NCBI RefSeq assembly: GCF_048544455.1 | Contig: NC_133538.1 | Span: forward strand, 451,621,311 to 451,685,310 | Source: Silene latifolia | Lineage: Eukaryota; Streptophyta; Magnoliopsida; Caryophyllales; Caryophyllaceae | Direction: 5' to 3' | DNA length: 64,000 bases | Shown: positions 27,035 to 38,493 of the stretch, in pieces | Numbering within the stretch: position 1 is the stretch's first letter | Layout: each line of letters opens with the position of its first letter | Notes under the pieces: model-generated | Database searches by the model: none | What the model was told of the DNA's origin: nothing | The model's input: only the letters and a program-made list of their open reading frames with translations | Program-made: the position numbers and the translations under genes

Positions 27035-27269
27035 GTCTTTGAATCTTTTATGCCATTTAGGTGGTAAATACTCAATTTTTTTCTTGATTGTTATGAGACA
27101 AAATTTGGTTAACATTTCCTTTAATGTTCTCCGAATACATATGTAGAGTGAGAATTCATTCTAAATAATGTATTTGGAGAACTCGAAGGCGGTCTTTGCC
27201 GAATTTTTGTCTCATTACAATCAAGAAAAAAATTGGGTATTTACTAATGGTATGAAAGATTCAAAGATG
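27035..27269. other. Long imperfect hairpin, arms of about 100 bp
   Basis: 27035-27140 and 27168-27269 are reverse complements at roughly three positions in four, with 27 bases between. Matching blocks include CTCAATTTTTTTCTTGATTG against CAATCAAGAAAAAAATTGGG, and GTTCTCCGAATACAT against ATGTATTTGGAGAAC. The right arm is open as a short reading frame (27168 onward), perhaps an upstream TNPD exon. It could be an inverted duplication or a small-RNA source. Confidence 0.8.
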
Positions 27270-27320
27270 GGTTTAGGTTGGAGAGATAAGGACCCCAATA
27301 CTGAAAGTATTTTTTTGCAG

Positions 27321-27453
<133 letters not shown>

Positions 27454-27541
27454 TTGTATGAAAGATTCAAAGATGAGTTTATGAATGCTCTTACCATTTT
27501 TATTAATAATTTTTATTTACTAATATATATGTAGATTTGCA

Positions 27542-30355
27542 ATGAAGAGATTAGAACGAAACTGGATGTATGAAAGGTTGGATTCCAATAAAAAATTAAG
27601 GAAGGATTTCGTAATAGGGGTTAATAAATTCATTGATTATGTTAAGCAACAAGACGAATTCATTAGAAATAAAGAAATTAGGTGTCCATGTAGTAAGTGC
27701 AAAAATAAAAAGTTTTTAGTTGAACAAGAAATAAGAAAACACCTTGGTCTAAAGGGTTTTTGTGACAACTATTATGATTGGGTGTGTCACGGAGAGAAAT
27801 TCCCCGTTGAGGAAGAGGAAATGGCAATACCCTCTGACAATCCTTATAGGGATATGGTAGAGGATGCGTTGCGCGATAGCATTGATCAAATTAAGGAAGA
27901 AGCTCTTAATGCCGAGGTGGTTGATGAATCTCCAAATCCCAATGTATTAGCCTTTTTTCAAATGTTAAAACGTGTCGAGCAACCTGTCTACGAGGGATGT
28001 CGACTCTCATTCCTACAGTCGGCTGCAAGGCTTGTCACTTTGAAATGTGAATTCAACTTAGCACATAAATGTGTAGATGGTTTCACGTCACTCATGGGAG
28101 ACCTTCTTCCTCAAGATCATATTTTGATGCGTAACTTCTATGAAACCAAAAAAGTTCTTAAAGCTCTTCAACTTCCTCATGAAAAGATAGATGCATGTTC
28201 TAATGGATGTATGCTTTTTTGGATGGACGACGCTCTTCTTGACAAGTGTAGAAAATGTGGTAGAGCTAGGTACAAAAGTGCAAAGAATGCAAATGGCAAA
28301 AGGGTCCCCGAAAATTTCTTAAATTATTTCCCAATAGGGCCACGTTCGCAACGAATTTATGCCACAAAAAACCTCGCGGAACAAATACGTTGGCATTATA
28401 AAAACCCCCGAGTTAGTGGGACAATGTCTCATCCAAGTGACAGTGAGGCGTGGAAACATTTTGATCATCTTCATCCTTATTTTGCATCTGAGCCTCGGAA
28501 TGTTAGACTTGGACTTTGCACCGATGGTTTCTCGGCTTTTGGGCCATTCGGGAACTTGTATTCATGCTGGCCGGTGATGCTTACACCTTACAATTTATCA
28601 CCCTGGCTATGCATGAAAAGACAATTTATGTTCTTAACAGTAATTATTCCTGGACCAAAGAGTCCCAAACAAAACCTTGACGTCTATTTACAGCCTCTAA
28701 TTCACGAGTTGAAGCAATTGTGGGACACGAGATTGTTTACATATGACGTGTCTAGGAAACAAAACTTCGACTTAAGAGTCGCACTCCTATGCACGATCAA
28801 CGACTTTCCTGCTTATGGCATGTTATCTGGTTGGTCAACTGCTGGTGAGAATGCATGTCCATGTTATACGAAAAAAGAGACTAAATCGACTTGGCTTCAT
28901 CATAGCAGTAAATGGAGTTGTTTGATTGTCATAGACAATATTTAGACATAGATCATACTTTTCGCAAGGATAAGGTCCACTTTCGAAAAGGAAGAATAGA
29001 GAACGATGTTGCTGGAACGAGGTTATCGGGCGAACAAGTGTGGGAATGTGTGAAAGATTTACCAAAAATCGTGGATGCATCTGACCATGAATTGAGAACG
29101 GCTAAAGCGAAACGAATTGGGTGGTGGAAACAAAGTATGTTTTGGGAGCTTCCATATTGGAGCACACTACTAATTCGACATAACCTTGATGTCATGCATA
29201 TTGAGAAATTTTTTTTCGAACAACTAATTCACACGGTGATGGATAGAAAAGACAAGACAACCTTGAACCCAAATGCACAAAAAGACATGTTACAACTTTG
29301 TTCAAGGTCGCGAAAGGTGGATTCAGCCATTTTGAAAAAAGAGCCGAAGAAATTGTTGTGTGATTGGATATGTAATTTAAGGTTTCCAGACGGCTATGCT
29401 TCAGATTTGAGAAGATGTGTCGATATGAATGAGTTGAAGCTACATGGCTTGAAAAGCCATGACTGTCATGTGTTTATGGAGCGTTCTATCAGGTTGCTTT
29501 AAGGCACATTATCCCTAAAAATGAGTGGAATGCCATAACTGAGATTAGTCAATTTTTCAGAGACTTGTGCACTTCATCAGTACAAATTGAAAAAATAACA
29601 AGTCTCGAGAAAAATATTGTCGAGATAATCTGAAAATTGGAAAAAATACTTCCACCTTCATTTTTTAACTCAATGGAACATCTGCCAATTCATTTGCCAT
29701 ATGAAGTTACAGTGGGTGGTCCTGTGCAATATAGGTGGATGTATCCTTTTGAGAGGTAATATCAATATCTTTTACGAAGCCTAAATGAAGTTGTTGAGTT
29801 GTCTTATACTGATGAGAAAAACCCTTACAACGTTATTTTATTCAAATGTAATTGGATAGATAACTCAGAAAGAGGAATGCAAGTACATAAGGAATATAAA
29901 CTTGTGGATGTTAATCGGAGCAAAAAAATTTCAAAATATGACCCATTTGTGTTAGCATACCAAGTGGAACAAGTTTGCTATGCTCCTTATCCAAATATCA
30001 AAAGAGATAAAGATCATTGGTCAGCAGTATTTAAAATAAAGGCAAGATCACAAGTTGATGCTCCTACTGATGAATCTATCTTTCAAGAAGATGTTAATAA
30101 TGGTGATACAACATTGGCAATAATTAAAATAGAAGATGAGAATGAAAATGTGGAGGAGGAACAAGAAGAAATACAAGGAGATGAAATGCAGTACAGAATG
30201 ATGATATGCAAGAGGAGGAAGATGAGGAAGAGTTAGGAGAGGAGGCTTTGAAGAAGTATTTAGAAGAAGATGATGATGAGGATTTTTTTGATTCACTTTT
30301 TGAACGCAACGAAAACACTAATTTAAGTGATGATGATGATGATGATGATGACTAG
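27542..30355 (+). pseudogene. TNPD-like transposase (tnp2 family) of the CACTA element
   Basis: The main open part (27542-28945) starts with the transposase-associated domain, including the Cys cluster RCPCSKCKNKKF and a HLGLKGFCDNYYDWVCHGE stretch (residues about 48-90). Next comes the tnp2 domain: GCMLFWMDD, CRKCGRARYK, then LGLCTDGFSAFGPFGNLYSC (about residues 325-345) and WPVMLTPYNLSPWLCMK. A one-base loss near 28918 shifts the frame and the protein continues in 28912-29502 (FDCHRQYLDIDH, GWWKQSMFWELPYW, LDVMHIEK). Further stops occur at 29500, 29630 and 29757. The C-terminal part (29799-30355) ends in an acidic tail with eight Asp codons after another frameshift. The enzyme would cut the CACTA ends; this copy cannot make it whole. 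Confidence 0.92.
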
Positions 30356-30499
30356 GATTTATATTAGTTGTAGATGTTTTGTACCCTTTTTTTCAATCTT
30401 ATTAATTTGTTGGTACTATTAGTTGTAGATGTCGTATGGCTTAATTTAATGAAATCTAGTTTGTTTTCATTCAATCTTACTTTTCATTCAATCTTATTT

Positions 30500-30800
30500 T
30501 TTTACTTTGTTGCTATTATTTGATTACTTGACCGAGAGGGAGGGAGTACTATTTAATTTCTTACTTTGTTGCTATTATATGATTATTTGATTTCTTACTT
30601 TGCCAATTTCTTATTTGGTTGCTATTATTTGATTATTTGATTTCTTACTTTGCCAATTTCTTATTTTGTTGCTATTATTTGATTTCTTACTTTGCCAATT
30701 TCTTATTTGGTTGCTATTATTTGATTTCTTACTTTGCCAATTTCTTACTTTGTTGCTATTATTTAATATTTTATTTTGTTGCTATTATTTGATTTCTAAC
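30500..30800 (+). repeat. Tandem repeat between TNPD and TNPA
   Basis: Five to seven degenerate units containing TTGTTGCTATTATTTGATT and TTTCTTACTTTGCCAATTTC, with periods of about 36-60 bp. It is T-rich intergenic or promoter sequence of the TNPA-like gene. Confidence 0.88.
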
Positions 30801-30826
30801 AATGTTGAAGAATTTAGTTGGTTTCT

Positions 30827-32291
30827 ATGGCGTCGAGGAGACGAAGACATGGTAGTAATAGTAATGCAGGAAACCAAGGACATGAAAACGAGAATGAAGA
30901 AATACCAGCAGGTCATCAACAAGAACAACAAAATGTGCCAGTTGACAAAATTCATCTCGATTCTCTTGAGCAAGATGGCGTTTGGTAAGTATGTTATTTT
31001 TTCGTAATTAATTATTTTTATAATGATATATATATATATATTATATTGTCAATTTTTTTTCAGGTTTAGTGATGAATCCATTGTGAACTTGATATCGAAT
31101 AATATTGGATGCAACTACAAAGAACTTGCTCCTAATTGGAAATCGGCGTCATCTACTCTAAAGAAGGATTGGTGGAATTGGTTTGAGGCATTAGCAATTG
31201 TCATTTAATTTAATATTAGGTATTTTATTCATTTATTTTATATTTATTTACAATGAAGTTTATTTTCTAACTTTATTGTTTATTGAACAGTGGCGTGTTA
31301 GTTACGATCCCCGCGACAAGGTAAGGGTTAAGAAGGCTTGGGAAGATGCCATGAATACCCGTTTACGGCAAATGATTTATCGAGCTTATCATAAGGAAGA
31401 GCATAAAAAGCTGGATTGGATTAGTGTTGAGTTGCACCGTCAATTGAAGAATAGACCACTTGAAGATCCTAGTTTCACGAGAAGATCGGAGCAGAATTCA
31501 GCCAATCGTAGGTCGGGAAGTGACGAGAAGGGGAAGGCGTTGGGTACTCACCTAATGGGTCGAAAAAACACATTGCAATATATGGACTCAATGGTAATTT
31601 CTTCACTTCCTTTTTTAATTTATTACCTTTTTTTTCTTTAACTTTATTTAAAGTTAGTAATTATATTTAACAAGTATCAAAATTGTAGGTTGATAAAGAT
31701 GGGAAAGGAGAAATTCCGTCCGCTTTGCAGTTGTTGGAGAAGACAAAGAAGAATAGCACAAAAGGATGGTTATCCAAAAAAACCAATCAACTCTTCGTAA
31801 GTTACTATAATTATTTAATTTTTAACTCATTTTTTCAATCATGATTATTTAGTAGATGGTATCTAATCTTTCTTTTTTTATTGATATAGGGTCAAATCAT
31901 CTCAAAGAAAACTCAGCTTCAGAGTTAAGGGGTCGAGAACATCGATGATAATGAGATTTTTATTGAAGAACATGTAGGATTTGATAAGAAAGGTAGAGTA
32001 CTTGGCGCGGGAAATGCAGCACCACAAATTTGGGAGCACCACCGCCGCTCGACTGGTAACCTCTTTTCTACTCCTCATACTCCGGGTTTTGTTGGTAGAG
32101 TCACAAAAGAGAATGCCCGACTTAAGCAAGTAGAGGCCGAACAATCTCAAAGGCTTGCGGCAATAGAGTTCTTGAGCCAACAAGGTTTTACCACTCAAAC
32201 TTGTAACCCCGGGGGTGTATCTCAATCTAGAAATGACTTTAATGATGATGGTGGCGACGATGCTAGGCCTACTCCTACTCCCGTGTATTGA
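30827..32291 (+). pseudogene. TNPA-like protein (Transposase_24, Ptta/En/Spm), one in-frame stop
   Basis: A five-exon model fits the sequence. Exon 1 is 30827-30984 (MASRRRRHGSNSN, donor gtaagt) and exon 2 starts at 31064 after ttcag (FSDESIVNLISNN). Exon 3 is 31291-31593 (WRVSYDPRDKVRVKKAWEDA), exon 4 is 31689-31796 (VDKDGKGEIPSALQLLEKTK), and exon 5 starts at 31890 and ends PTPVY-stop at 32291. The exon 2 donor is unclear. The domain with KKAWEDAMNTRLRQM and KGWLSKKTNQ is typical of Transposase_24. A TAA at 31926-31928 interrupts exon 5; without it the frame is open to the end, with a coiled-coil-like ENARLKQVEAEQSQRLAAIE. The protein would bind the GCGACGG subterminal repeats. The downstream spacer to 32568 holds nothing else recognisable. 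Confidence 0.87.
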
Positions 32292-32568
32292 TTAGTAGTT
32301 GTTAGTTGATTAGTAGTTATCACTCCTACCCCGTAGTTTATGGACTTATTTAACTTTCTTTGTTGAACAATTATTGTACTAAACGGTTGTAAACCTTTTA
32401 TTTTAAGTTAATGCGAAGACGTTGTTTGGAAATCTCGTCTTGAACGAGTTGTGAATTTGTCAATTGCTGGATTTTCTGTATGTTTGTAGGAAACTGGGAG
32501 TATATGTAATTGCTTTCTAAGCAATGGGGGAGCAGGAAAAGCACTGTAAACCCCTGGTTCATTCTGCC

Positions 32569-32997
32569 CTGCGACGGATTTTACGTCGCAAATGTTGACT
32601 TTCTGGTTGACTTTGGGGACACGTGGCCTTTATGAACAGTATCCTGCGACGGATTTTCCGTCGCAAATATTGACTTTCTGGTTGACTAATGTGCCTACGT
32701 GGCCTGTATGAACAGTGAACTGCGACGGAATTTCCGTCGCAAATTTTGACTTTCTGGTTGACCATTGTGTCTACGTGGCCTCCCATGAACAGAATGAATC
32801 ATGACGGAATTTCCGTCGCAAGTCCATCTTTTGCGACGGGTTACTGCGACGCTTTGATCCGTCGCAGATTTTCCTGTGCAACGGAATTCCCGTCGCAAAA
32901 CTAAATTTTGCGACGGAATAAATCCGTCGCAATTCCGTCGCAAGTTCTGTATTTACGACGGGATTGGCATATTTGCGACGGATTTTTCCGTCTCTAT
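32569..32997. repeat. Right subterminal repeats of the CACTA element
   Basis: Three tandem units of about 75 bp start at 32570, 32644 and 32720. Each opens with a palindrome of the form TGCGACGGA..TCCGTCGCA, followed by TTGACTTTCTGGTTGAC and ACGTGGCCT. A denser cluster of GCGACGG and CCGTCGC motifs follows, up to the terminus. TTGAC doublets resemble WRKY-binding W-boxes; that reading is only a possibility. Confidence 0.92.
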
Positions 32998-33017
32998 GGA
33001 ACCTTTTCTTTGTTGTG
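32998..33017 (-). repeat. Right terminal inverted repeat of the CACTA element
   Basis: On minus: CACAACAAAGAAAAGGTTCC. It is followed on plus by TCG (33018-33020), the same trinucleotide that precedes the left end. Confidence 0.85.
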
Positions 33018-33796
33018 TCGACTGCATGTTCCATTTTGTTCTACGTTTCGAAAATGTGGAATTTAGATGATCTCTGGATTATTAATGATCTATATTGCTA
33101 AGATTTGTCAATATGCTTGATGATTTCTGATGTTTGCTATAGGTTTAGGTTCCACGAATTATAATTTCCAAGTGTCTAGCATGATAATCTTATTGTGTCA
33201 CCAATTCGCATTGAATTTATTTAGAATCAAATTTGTACATTTTTCAAATATTTCTGCAGCAACAACAGATTGTGTCAAGCGTCAAGACTATGCATTGAAC
33301 TCATTTGCATAGAAATTCAGAGTTTATATGATGCTTATAGTTTAGCGAGTTCTGCATTTTTGTTCTGATTGCATGTTCAAGTAATTTTTTATAATTGAAT
33401 TTGCGGATTTGTGAGGGTTTTTTGGTTTTTAATGATCTATATTGCTCGGATCTGAAACAATAGTCCAGCTGGTAGTTGCTTGATGTTTTCAGCATTTTTT
33501 AGCCAAGTAGGCTTAGGTTTTAGGATATCCGTCCTCTGTACGTTCATGAAATAAGGTCTAGTATGCATGAAATAGGGTTCAATGTGCATCAAATAAGGTT
33601 CTGTCCGCATCAAACAAGGTGTCACTTTAAAAATTAGCAGTTGGTCCATTGTCGATAAGGTGTCAATGCTTAATTTGTAGAGGGCCCTTGAATCGGAAAA
33701 TCTACATATTTTGTTTATATTTAAATGCTCTCGGTTGTGCATTGGCCGAAATTTCTATTTTCACCCGTGTTAACATCAGTCAATGCATTCATAGAT
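33018..33796 (+). other. MULE B 5' leader continued, with first minisatellite units
   Basis: This is non-coding sequence that continues the leader cut at 25647. At 33541-33626 four units of about 22 bp (CATGAAATAAGGTCTAGTAT type) introduce the MULE B minisatellite. I see no domain in the short ORFs. Confidence 0.6.
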
Positions 33797-35530
33797 ATGA
33801 GGCGAAAGACTGTTGCAAGGATGAAAAAAACACCAGTAAAAAAAACACAAATAAAAGGAGGTAGATCAGTGAAAGATTATTTCCCACCAAACCCAAGAAA
33901 TTCAAGCATAAAAGATGTTGTTGACCAAAGTACGTTGAGTAACAAAATCTGCATAGCTTTGTCTGTTTTTTGTGTTTCATCCCTTACCCCAAAATAATGA
34001 TAGACTACATTTTAATGCTCTCTCTAAACTTGGATGCAATACCTGTACTGTATGCTTAATGTGATATTTCCTGAATTTATCTTAGTGTTTTTCTGCATGC
34101 TTAATGCGATATTTCAAATGACGGAATGCTTGTACTCTTTTCCTTACTAGTTTCTATTTCTGCTTTTTTCATTCGAGAGTTCAATTTGTGATGCTTCTAG
34201 GTCATTCTATTACTGGTCAATTACTTATACATAGCCAAGTATGGTCAATTGGTGCAAGGGGTGGGTAGTCAATATTGTTGTAGAAGATAAAGCACTTTTT
34301 ACCGTGAATTACGTAAGAGAAAAAAAAGAGGCTATGAGTTTGTCATTTGCTCCCTCAGTCAAAGTTCAGCTTACTAACAACTGTTATCAAGCCCAACTTG
34401 ATGATGTTTTCAATAATCATGATCTAGTGACTAACATATTTAACCGAGTCAATTGTTACGAAGATAAGGCAAACATGGCGTTGGTCTGTAAGAATTGGTC
34501 TCAACTTTTCCTCATACATCCAAGTACACCTCCCATTGAACATGAATATGGCCTTTCTCTACGGACCAATGATATCAATGGTGTCAGAATTATTCGTAGG
34601 GGTCCTAGAATAATTTATAAAAGATGCAAATGCTTTATGACTGAAGATTTGGTAGCTAAACTGCTCCTGCACCATCAACAAGAGAAAAATCCTTTTCAAA
34701 GAGAACACCTTAACGCTCTTGATGATACTGAACGCGCACATGTGAATGAGTTGCTTCATGCTTTAGCTACGCCATCTCCAGCACATGACATAGCAGTTGC
34801 CATTTCAACAGAGTTAGCAACTCGGGCAACTTTCCCTTTTTTCGGTTTTTTCCTCGATATATAACTCAACTGCTCAATTTTGTACCACTTTTTGGCATTT
34901 CGATGTCTGTGTATTTAGGTCTTTAACCGTTCAGGTGTTAAAGTTGCCCTATTTTCAGTCTTTTGTGGTACTCTTGTATAATTCCATGTATTAAGCCACC
35001 TTTGTATAATTATGTAGTCAGGTTTTTTCATTTTGGATGTTGTAAAACTTTGTCATGTATGGATGATATGTTTTATTAATGAAGTTTCTTTTCCTTATTT
35101 TGTTAAACATCGAGCTTTCATTGTTTCATAATTACATGAAGTTTCTAGATCCATAGAACAGTCTTGTAGATGCATAAAAAAACAATCTAAGTGCATTAAA
35201 ATAACCCTGTATATGCATGAAATAAGCTGCCTTCTTCACCTACCTACTTTGACAGATAATCCTCCCAAACCAAGTACTACAGCTGCAGAACCAGAACAAA
35301 TTCCTTCGCGTCGACAGAGTCCGCGTACTCAACCAAAAGTTACTGAGCAAGTAACATCAGATATGCTTACTGGTAACAACAATGGTGAGGGTTTACCTTT
35401 TCTTGTCCCTTTCAAACATTTCCAGCCCATGTCGTTTGTGCTAATAATAATGGTGATGGTTTAGGGTGTAATACCCTTATGAATGCATCAAGTAGCCTTG
35501 TAGATGCATAAAAAAGCAATCCATATTCAT
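33797..35530 (+). pseudogene. 5' half of the ULP1-like gene of MULE B
   Basis: Exon-like segments include 33797 onward (MRRKTVARMKKTPVKKTQIK, basic), the F-box-like ORF at 34241-34864, and 35250 onward (Pro-rich PPKPSTTAAEPEQIPSRRQS, then DMLTGNNNGEG). The last segment resembles the low-complexity middle of the MULE A ULP1-like genes. Introns and spacers carry the TGCATGAAATAACCTTG-type minisatellite (35140-35225 and 35480-35530). The gene resumes at 48764 after the gypsy, copia and repeat insertion. Exon borders are uncertain, and joining these pieces into one gene is inference from order and orientation. Confidence 0.55.
34241..34864 (+). CDS. ORF with an F-box-like motif inside MULE B
   Basis: A 207-residue frame is open from 34241. 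Residues about 53-90 (DDVFNNHDLVTNIFNRVN, then ANMALVCKNWSQLF) follow the F-box pattern of a hydrophobic helix, a Leu- or Val-rich middle and a C-K-x-W motif. F-box proteins recruit substrates to SCF ubiquitin ligases through SKP1. No substrate-binding repeat follows: the rest is basic and then helical (LDDTERAHVNELLHALATP). It lies where the N-terminal exons of the ULP1-like gene should be, so it may be part of that gene, or a host fragment captured by the MULE. The true start may be upstream, in a spliced exon. The F-box reading is by eye. Confidence 0.5.
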   Translation: MVNWCKGWVVNIVVEDKALFTVNYVREKKEAMSLSFAPSVKVQLTNNCYQAQLDDVFNNHDLVTNIFNRVNCYEDKANMALVCKNWSQLFLIHPSTPPIEHEYGLSLRTNDINGVRIIRRGPRIIYKRCKCFMTEDLVAKLLLHHQQEKNPFQREHLNALDDTERAHVNELLHALATPSPAHDIAVAISTELATRATFPFFGFFLDI

Positions 35531-35539
35531 TAACCAACC

Positions 35540-35850
35540 ATGCCTTGTGGTTTTCATCTCGTTCGAATGACAATAGCAAGGGAAAGGGTTACCGCGGGTC
35601 CGCCTAATCCAACCCTAAACCCTTTCCTGTCCCGTTTTAGGATACCCGGGCCCCTGTTTTATATCCCGTCCCCAAAAAGGGTTCACTCTGCCCCCTCTAG
35701 GGTGTCTTTAGGTTTTCCAATTCGAATAACAATAGCAAGGGAAAGGGTTTAGGGTTGGATTAGGTGGGCCCGTCCCCAAAAAGGGTTCACTCTGCCCCCT
35801 CTAGGGTGTCTTTAGGTTTTCCTGTTTGAATAACAATAGCAAGGGAAAGG
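35540..35850. repeat. Rearranged copies of the 7474-7666 repeat unit
   Basis: Two partial units share AACAATAGCAAGGGAAAGGG, TCCGCCTAATCCAACCCTAA and GGGTGTCTTTAGGTTTTCC with 7474-7666. The first keeps one hairpin arm; the second keeps the other arm with an internal deletion; a third start follows at 35826. They adjoin the left border of the gypsy insertion. Confidence 0.85.
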
Positions 35851-37190
35851 TTTCCCCAACTACGAGCAAACGTAACTTTCCTATTTAACCTCATCCTTAA
35901 CCACTAGATAATATTATGACACCACCATCTCCCATGCAACTACTCTCTTACCATCCCTTCTTAATATAACAATCCCTTTCCTCTCTTTGGTTATCATCCC
36001 AAATAATGAACATCAAATCCACGAACAAAATTTACCACAAGATTATTCCCAATTCTATCCTTTATCGTATCGTCACCTAACTCTCCACCAAAATCTCAGA
36101 TCGTGCAAACACTCTACAAGCTTCTTATTCCCTTAATACCTCAAAACTCACGCTAACATTTCGCCCTGACTCCTATATAACTATTAACTCACAGCCTCTC
36201 ATGATGCTATCTTGCCTTTCCATGATTCCTTATTTTCATGTCCCATAACTTTGATTTACGTTCTCCCAATTTACTTCCATCCAATAATACCAATTAATAC
36301 TTCATCTCCTTTCTTCTCCTACCTAACCCTTTAGTAATCCAATTACCTTCTTGTTACTCCATGACTCAAATTCCATTTATTCGTATCAATATCTTCTCAT
36401 TATTTCTTATCACTTATCCCCTCTCATCTCGCTTCTCACACACCCTTGTCACCATCAAGTCCACACGCTAACGGTTACTCTTCAATTAGTCGTATCTCCC
36501 TTTCGTATATCTAGAAACCAAAAATTCACTCATACCGTTAATTGTACAAATAATTACACACTAGGCTCACCTCTAGATATTCCAAATTCCCATACTCAGT
36601 CACTATCCACAAATCAACGTTGCGACATAACTCCATCTAAGTAGTTCACTCTATTCTCTTCTTCTCAATCCCTCAATAACAACCTTTCATCACCTATATT
36701 CCTAACCAACAAAATCCTAACCGTCTCCCTCCACAAATCCTTACACATCCCAATATGTCACTATTCGTATCCCTCATCACAATCTTTAATTCTCACGTTT
36801 ATTTACACATACATCACCCTGTCCATATACCCTTACTTTTATATTACTCAACACACGACTATAGCACTCACCATATTTCACAAAACATGTTCCTAGCCTC
36901 ATTTAGCTCACCAAACTACCCTTTTCTTTTTCCACTATTTCTCACAGCATGTCCTTCCTATCCAACACATATCCCTCATAAGCCGGCATTCTCCATATCA
37001 TAACATCCGGTAACTTACGTATCAAGACCGTCACATATATAAAAGAATGCGTTAAGACTCAAGATATATGTGTACATACCCTATGACTCAAAACAAATGT
37101 AAGAACATAACCACCGACTCAAACAGAAGGTAAGAACATAGCCACGGACTCAAAATTAAGGTCAAAACATAGCCACCGACTCAAAATGGC
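35851..37190 (-). other. Non-coding internal part of the antisense gypsy fragment
   Basis: About 1.3 kb without domains, where gag would be expected. Three tandem 29-35-bp units with GACTCAAA and AAGAACATA lie at 37083-37190. The composition (purine-rich on minus) resembles the 3' untranslated region of gypsy chromoviruses. The element may thus be a large non-autonomous derivative with all coding sequence removed. Confidence 0.5.
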
Positions 37191-37194
37191 CGCC

Positions 37195-37392
37195 CACTGA
37201 GGTACTCGGTCGAGTACGTGGCATACTAGGCCGAGTACAGAGTACTCGATTGAGTATGAGACTACTCGGTCGAGTTCACGACTCCAGAAGCTAAACAGAA
37301 TTATCACAGAGAGATTACTCGGCTGAATATGGAATACTCGGTCGAGTATGAAAGATACTCGGCCGAGTAGAGACTACTCGGTCGAGTATCAG
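37195..37392. repeat. Palindrome array (ACTCGGTCGAGT / ACTCGGCCGAGT) of the antisense gypsy fragment
   Basis: About eight 12-bp palindromes in two groups have start spacings of 19-21 bp (for example 37204, 37225, 37244, 37264). The two central bases vary (GT, GC, AT) while the arms are kept. The same array, with mostly AT centres, lies before gag in the element at 57780. Confidence 0.92.
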
Positions 37393-38236
37393 CACAGTTT
37401 TCAGCACCGTCCAGTTTTCGTAAAACAGTCATAACTCACTCATTACTTGGTCATTTCGGGCGTATGACCTATCGTTAGAATCGTAAGAAGACAAGCTATC
37501 ACCTCAACTTGTAATCACAGCAATATCACTTATCTAATTAGACTTATGACAGTTTTAAGACAACCCTTCCGTAATCGTTCTTTATACAAATCAGGTTTTC
37601 TAAATACAACAACTTAGAACATGAATAAAGCAAACAATAACAACTCAATACTTCTAAAAACCAGCACATAGTTGAACTTTTATCATACTCACATTAAAAT
37701 TAAACACGACATTCACATATATAGACGCATGACCTTAATCACATGCTTCTACCAACAATTAAGCATTAAACTCATCATGTTCATATGCACATGTACCACT
37801 ACCATACTTCATGCTCAACATTGTATTAAACAGGTACCATGATCACATTCTTCAAGCTCAATATCAATCAGATACGAATTTACAATTCACCCTTCATATT
37901 TTATCATGTTTCAACACTTAACATGCTAACATATTTTATGCTCAAAGTTTAACATCAACTAATCCTCGATACATCTTTCAACAACTATCACATTCCACTT
38001 CCTTCATCATTTCATCCAACCATGCACATGATTCAAACTATAGGTATCAAACACACATGACTCAAACATACAACAGTTTCCCCCCATGTGACCGGCTTGA
38101 GATCCTAAGGGCCTTAGTGCGACTCCGGGACGTCTGCTAAGTCTTTGCGGTATCTCCAAACAACTCTCCCCGGGTTCATTTTATTTAGACTCCCTAAGTT
38201 CATTGGGTTCATTAGTTTTAGGTGCCAAAATCTTCG
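37393..38236 (-). other. Leader of the antisense gypsy fragment
   Basis: Next to the primer site, the minus strand shares GAACCCGGGG, an AGACGTCC-type phrase and CCGGTCACATGGGGG with the leader at 59176-59280. The rest is AT-rich and non-coding. Confidence 0.75.
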
Positions 38237-38248
38237 GCTCTGATACCA
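38237..38248 (-). other. tRNA-iMet primer binding site, antisense gypsy fragment
   Basis: The minus strand reads TGGTATCAGAGC, three bases inside the LTR end, complementary to the 3' end of initiator tRNA-Met. Confidence 0.93.
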
Positions 38249-38493
38249 CTTTGTAACACCCCCTTATACGAAGGTACCTTACCCAGCATTACCCTAGCAT
38301 GAAAGGCTGTTACCATCTCGGTCTCCCGAGGTTAGTATATCAAAGTTACCAATTCCAAACAACCTTTATTAAAATTTAAAGAGTTAGCGATTACATTATC
38401 TCAGACCAACTCAAAATAAATGTATACGGTCTCAATACAAATGAAATCAAAGACAGCTAAACTCGTAACAACGACAGCTAGACTCGAAATAAT

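Noticed and set aside
35851..37003. Short plus-strand ORFs (for example 36351-36644 and 36755-37003) as genes
   Set aside because: They are rich in Ser, Thr, His and Pro from CT-rich DNA and antisense to the gypsy fragment. No domain and no start context.
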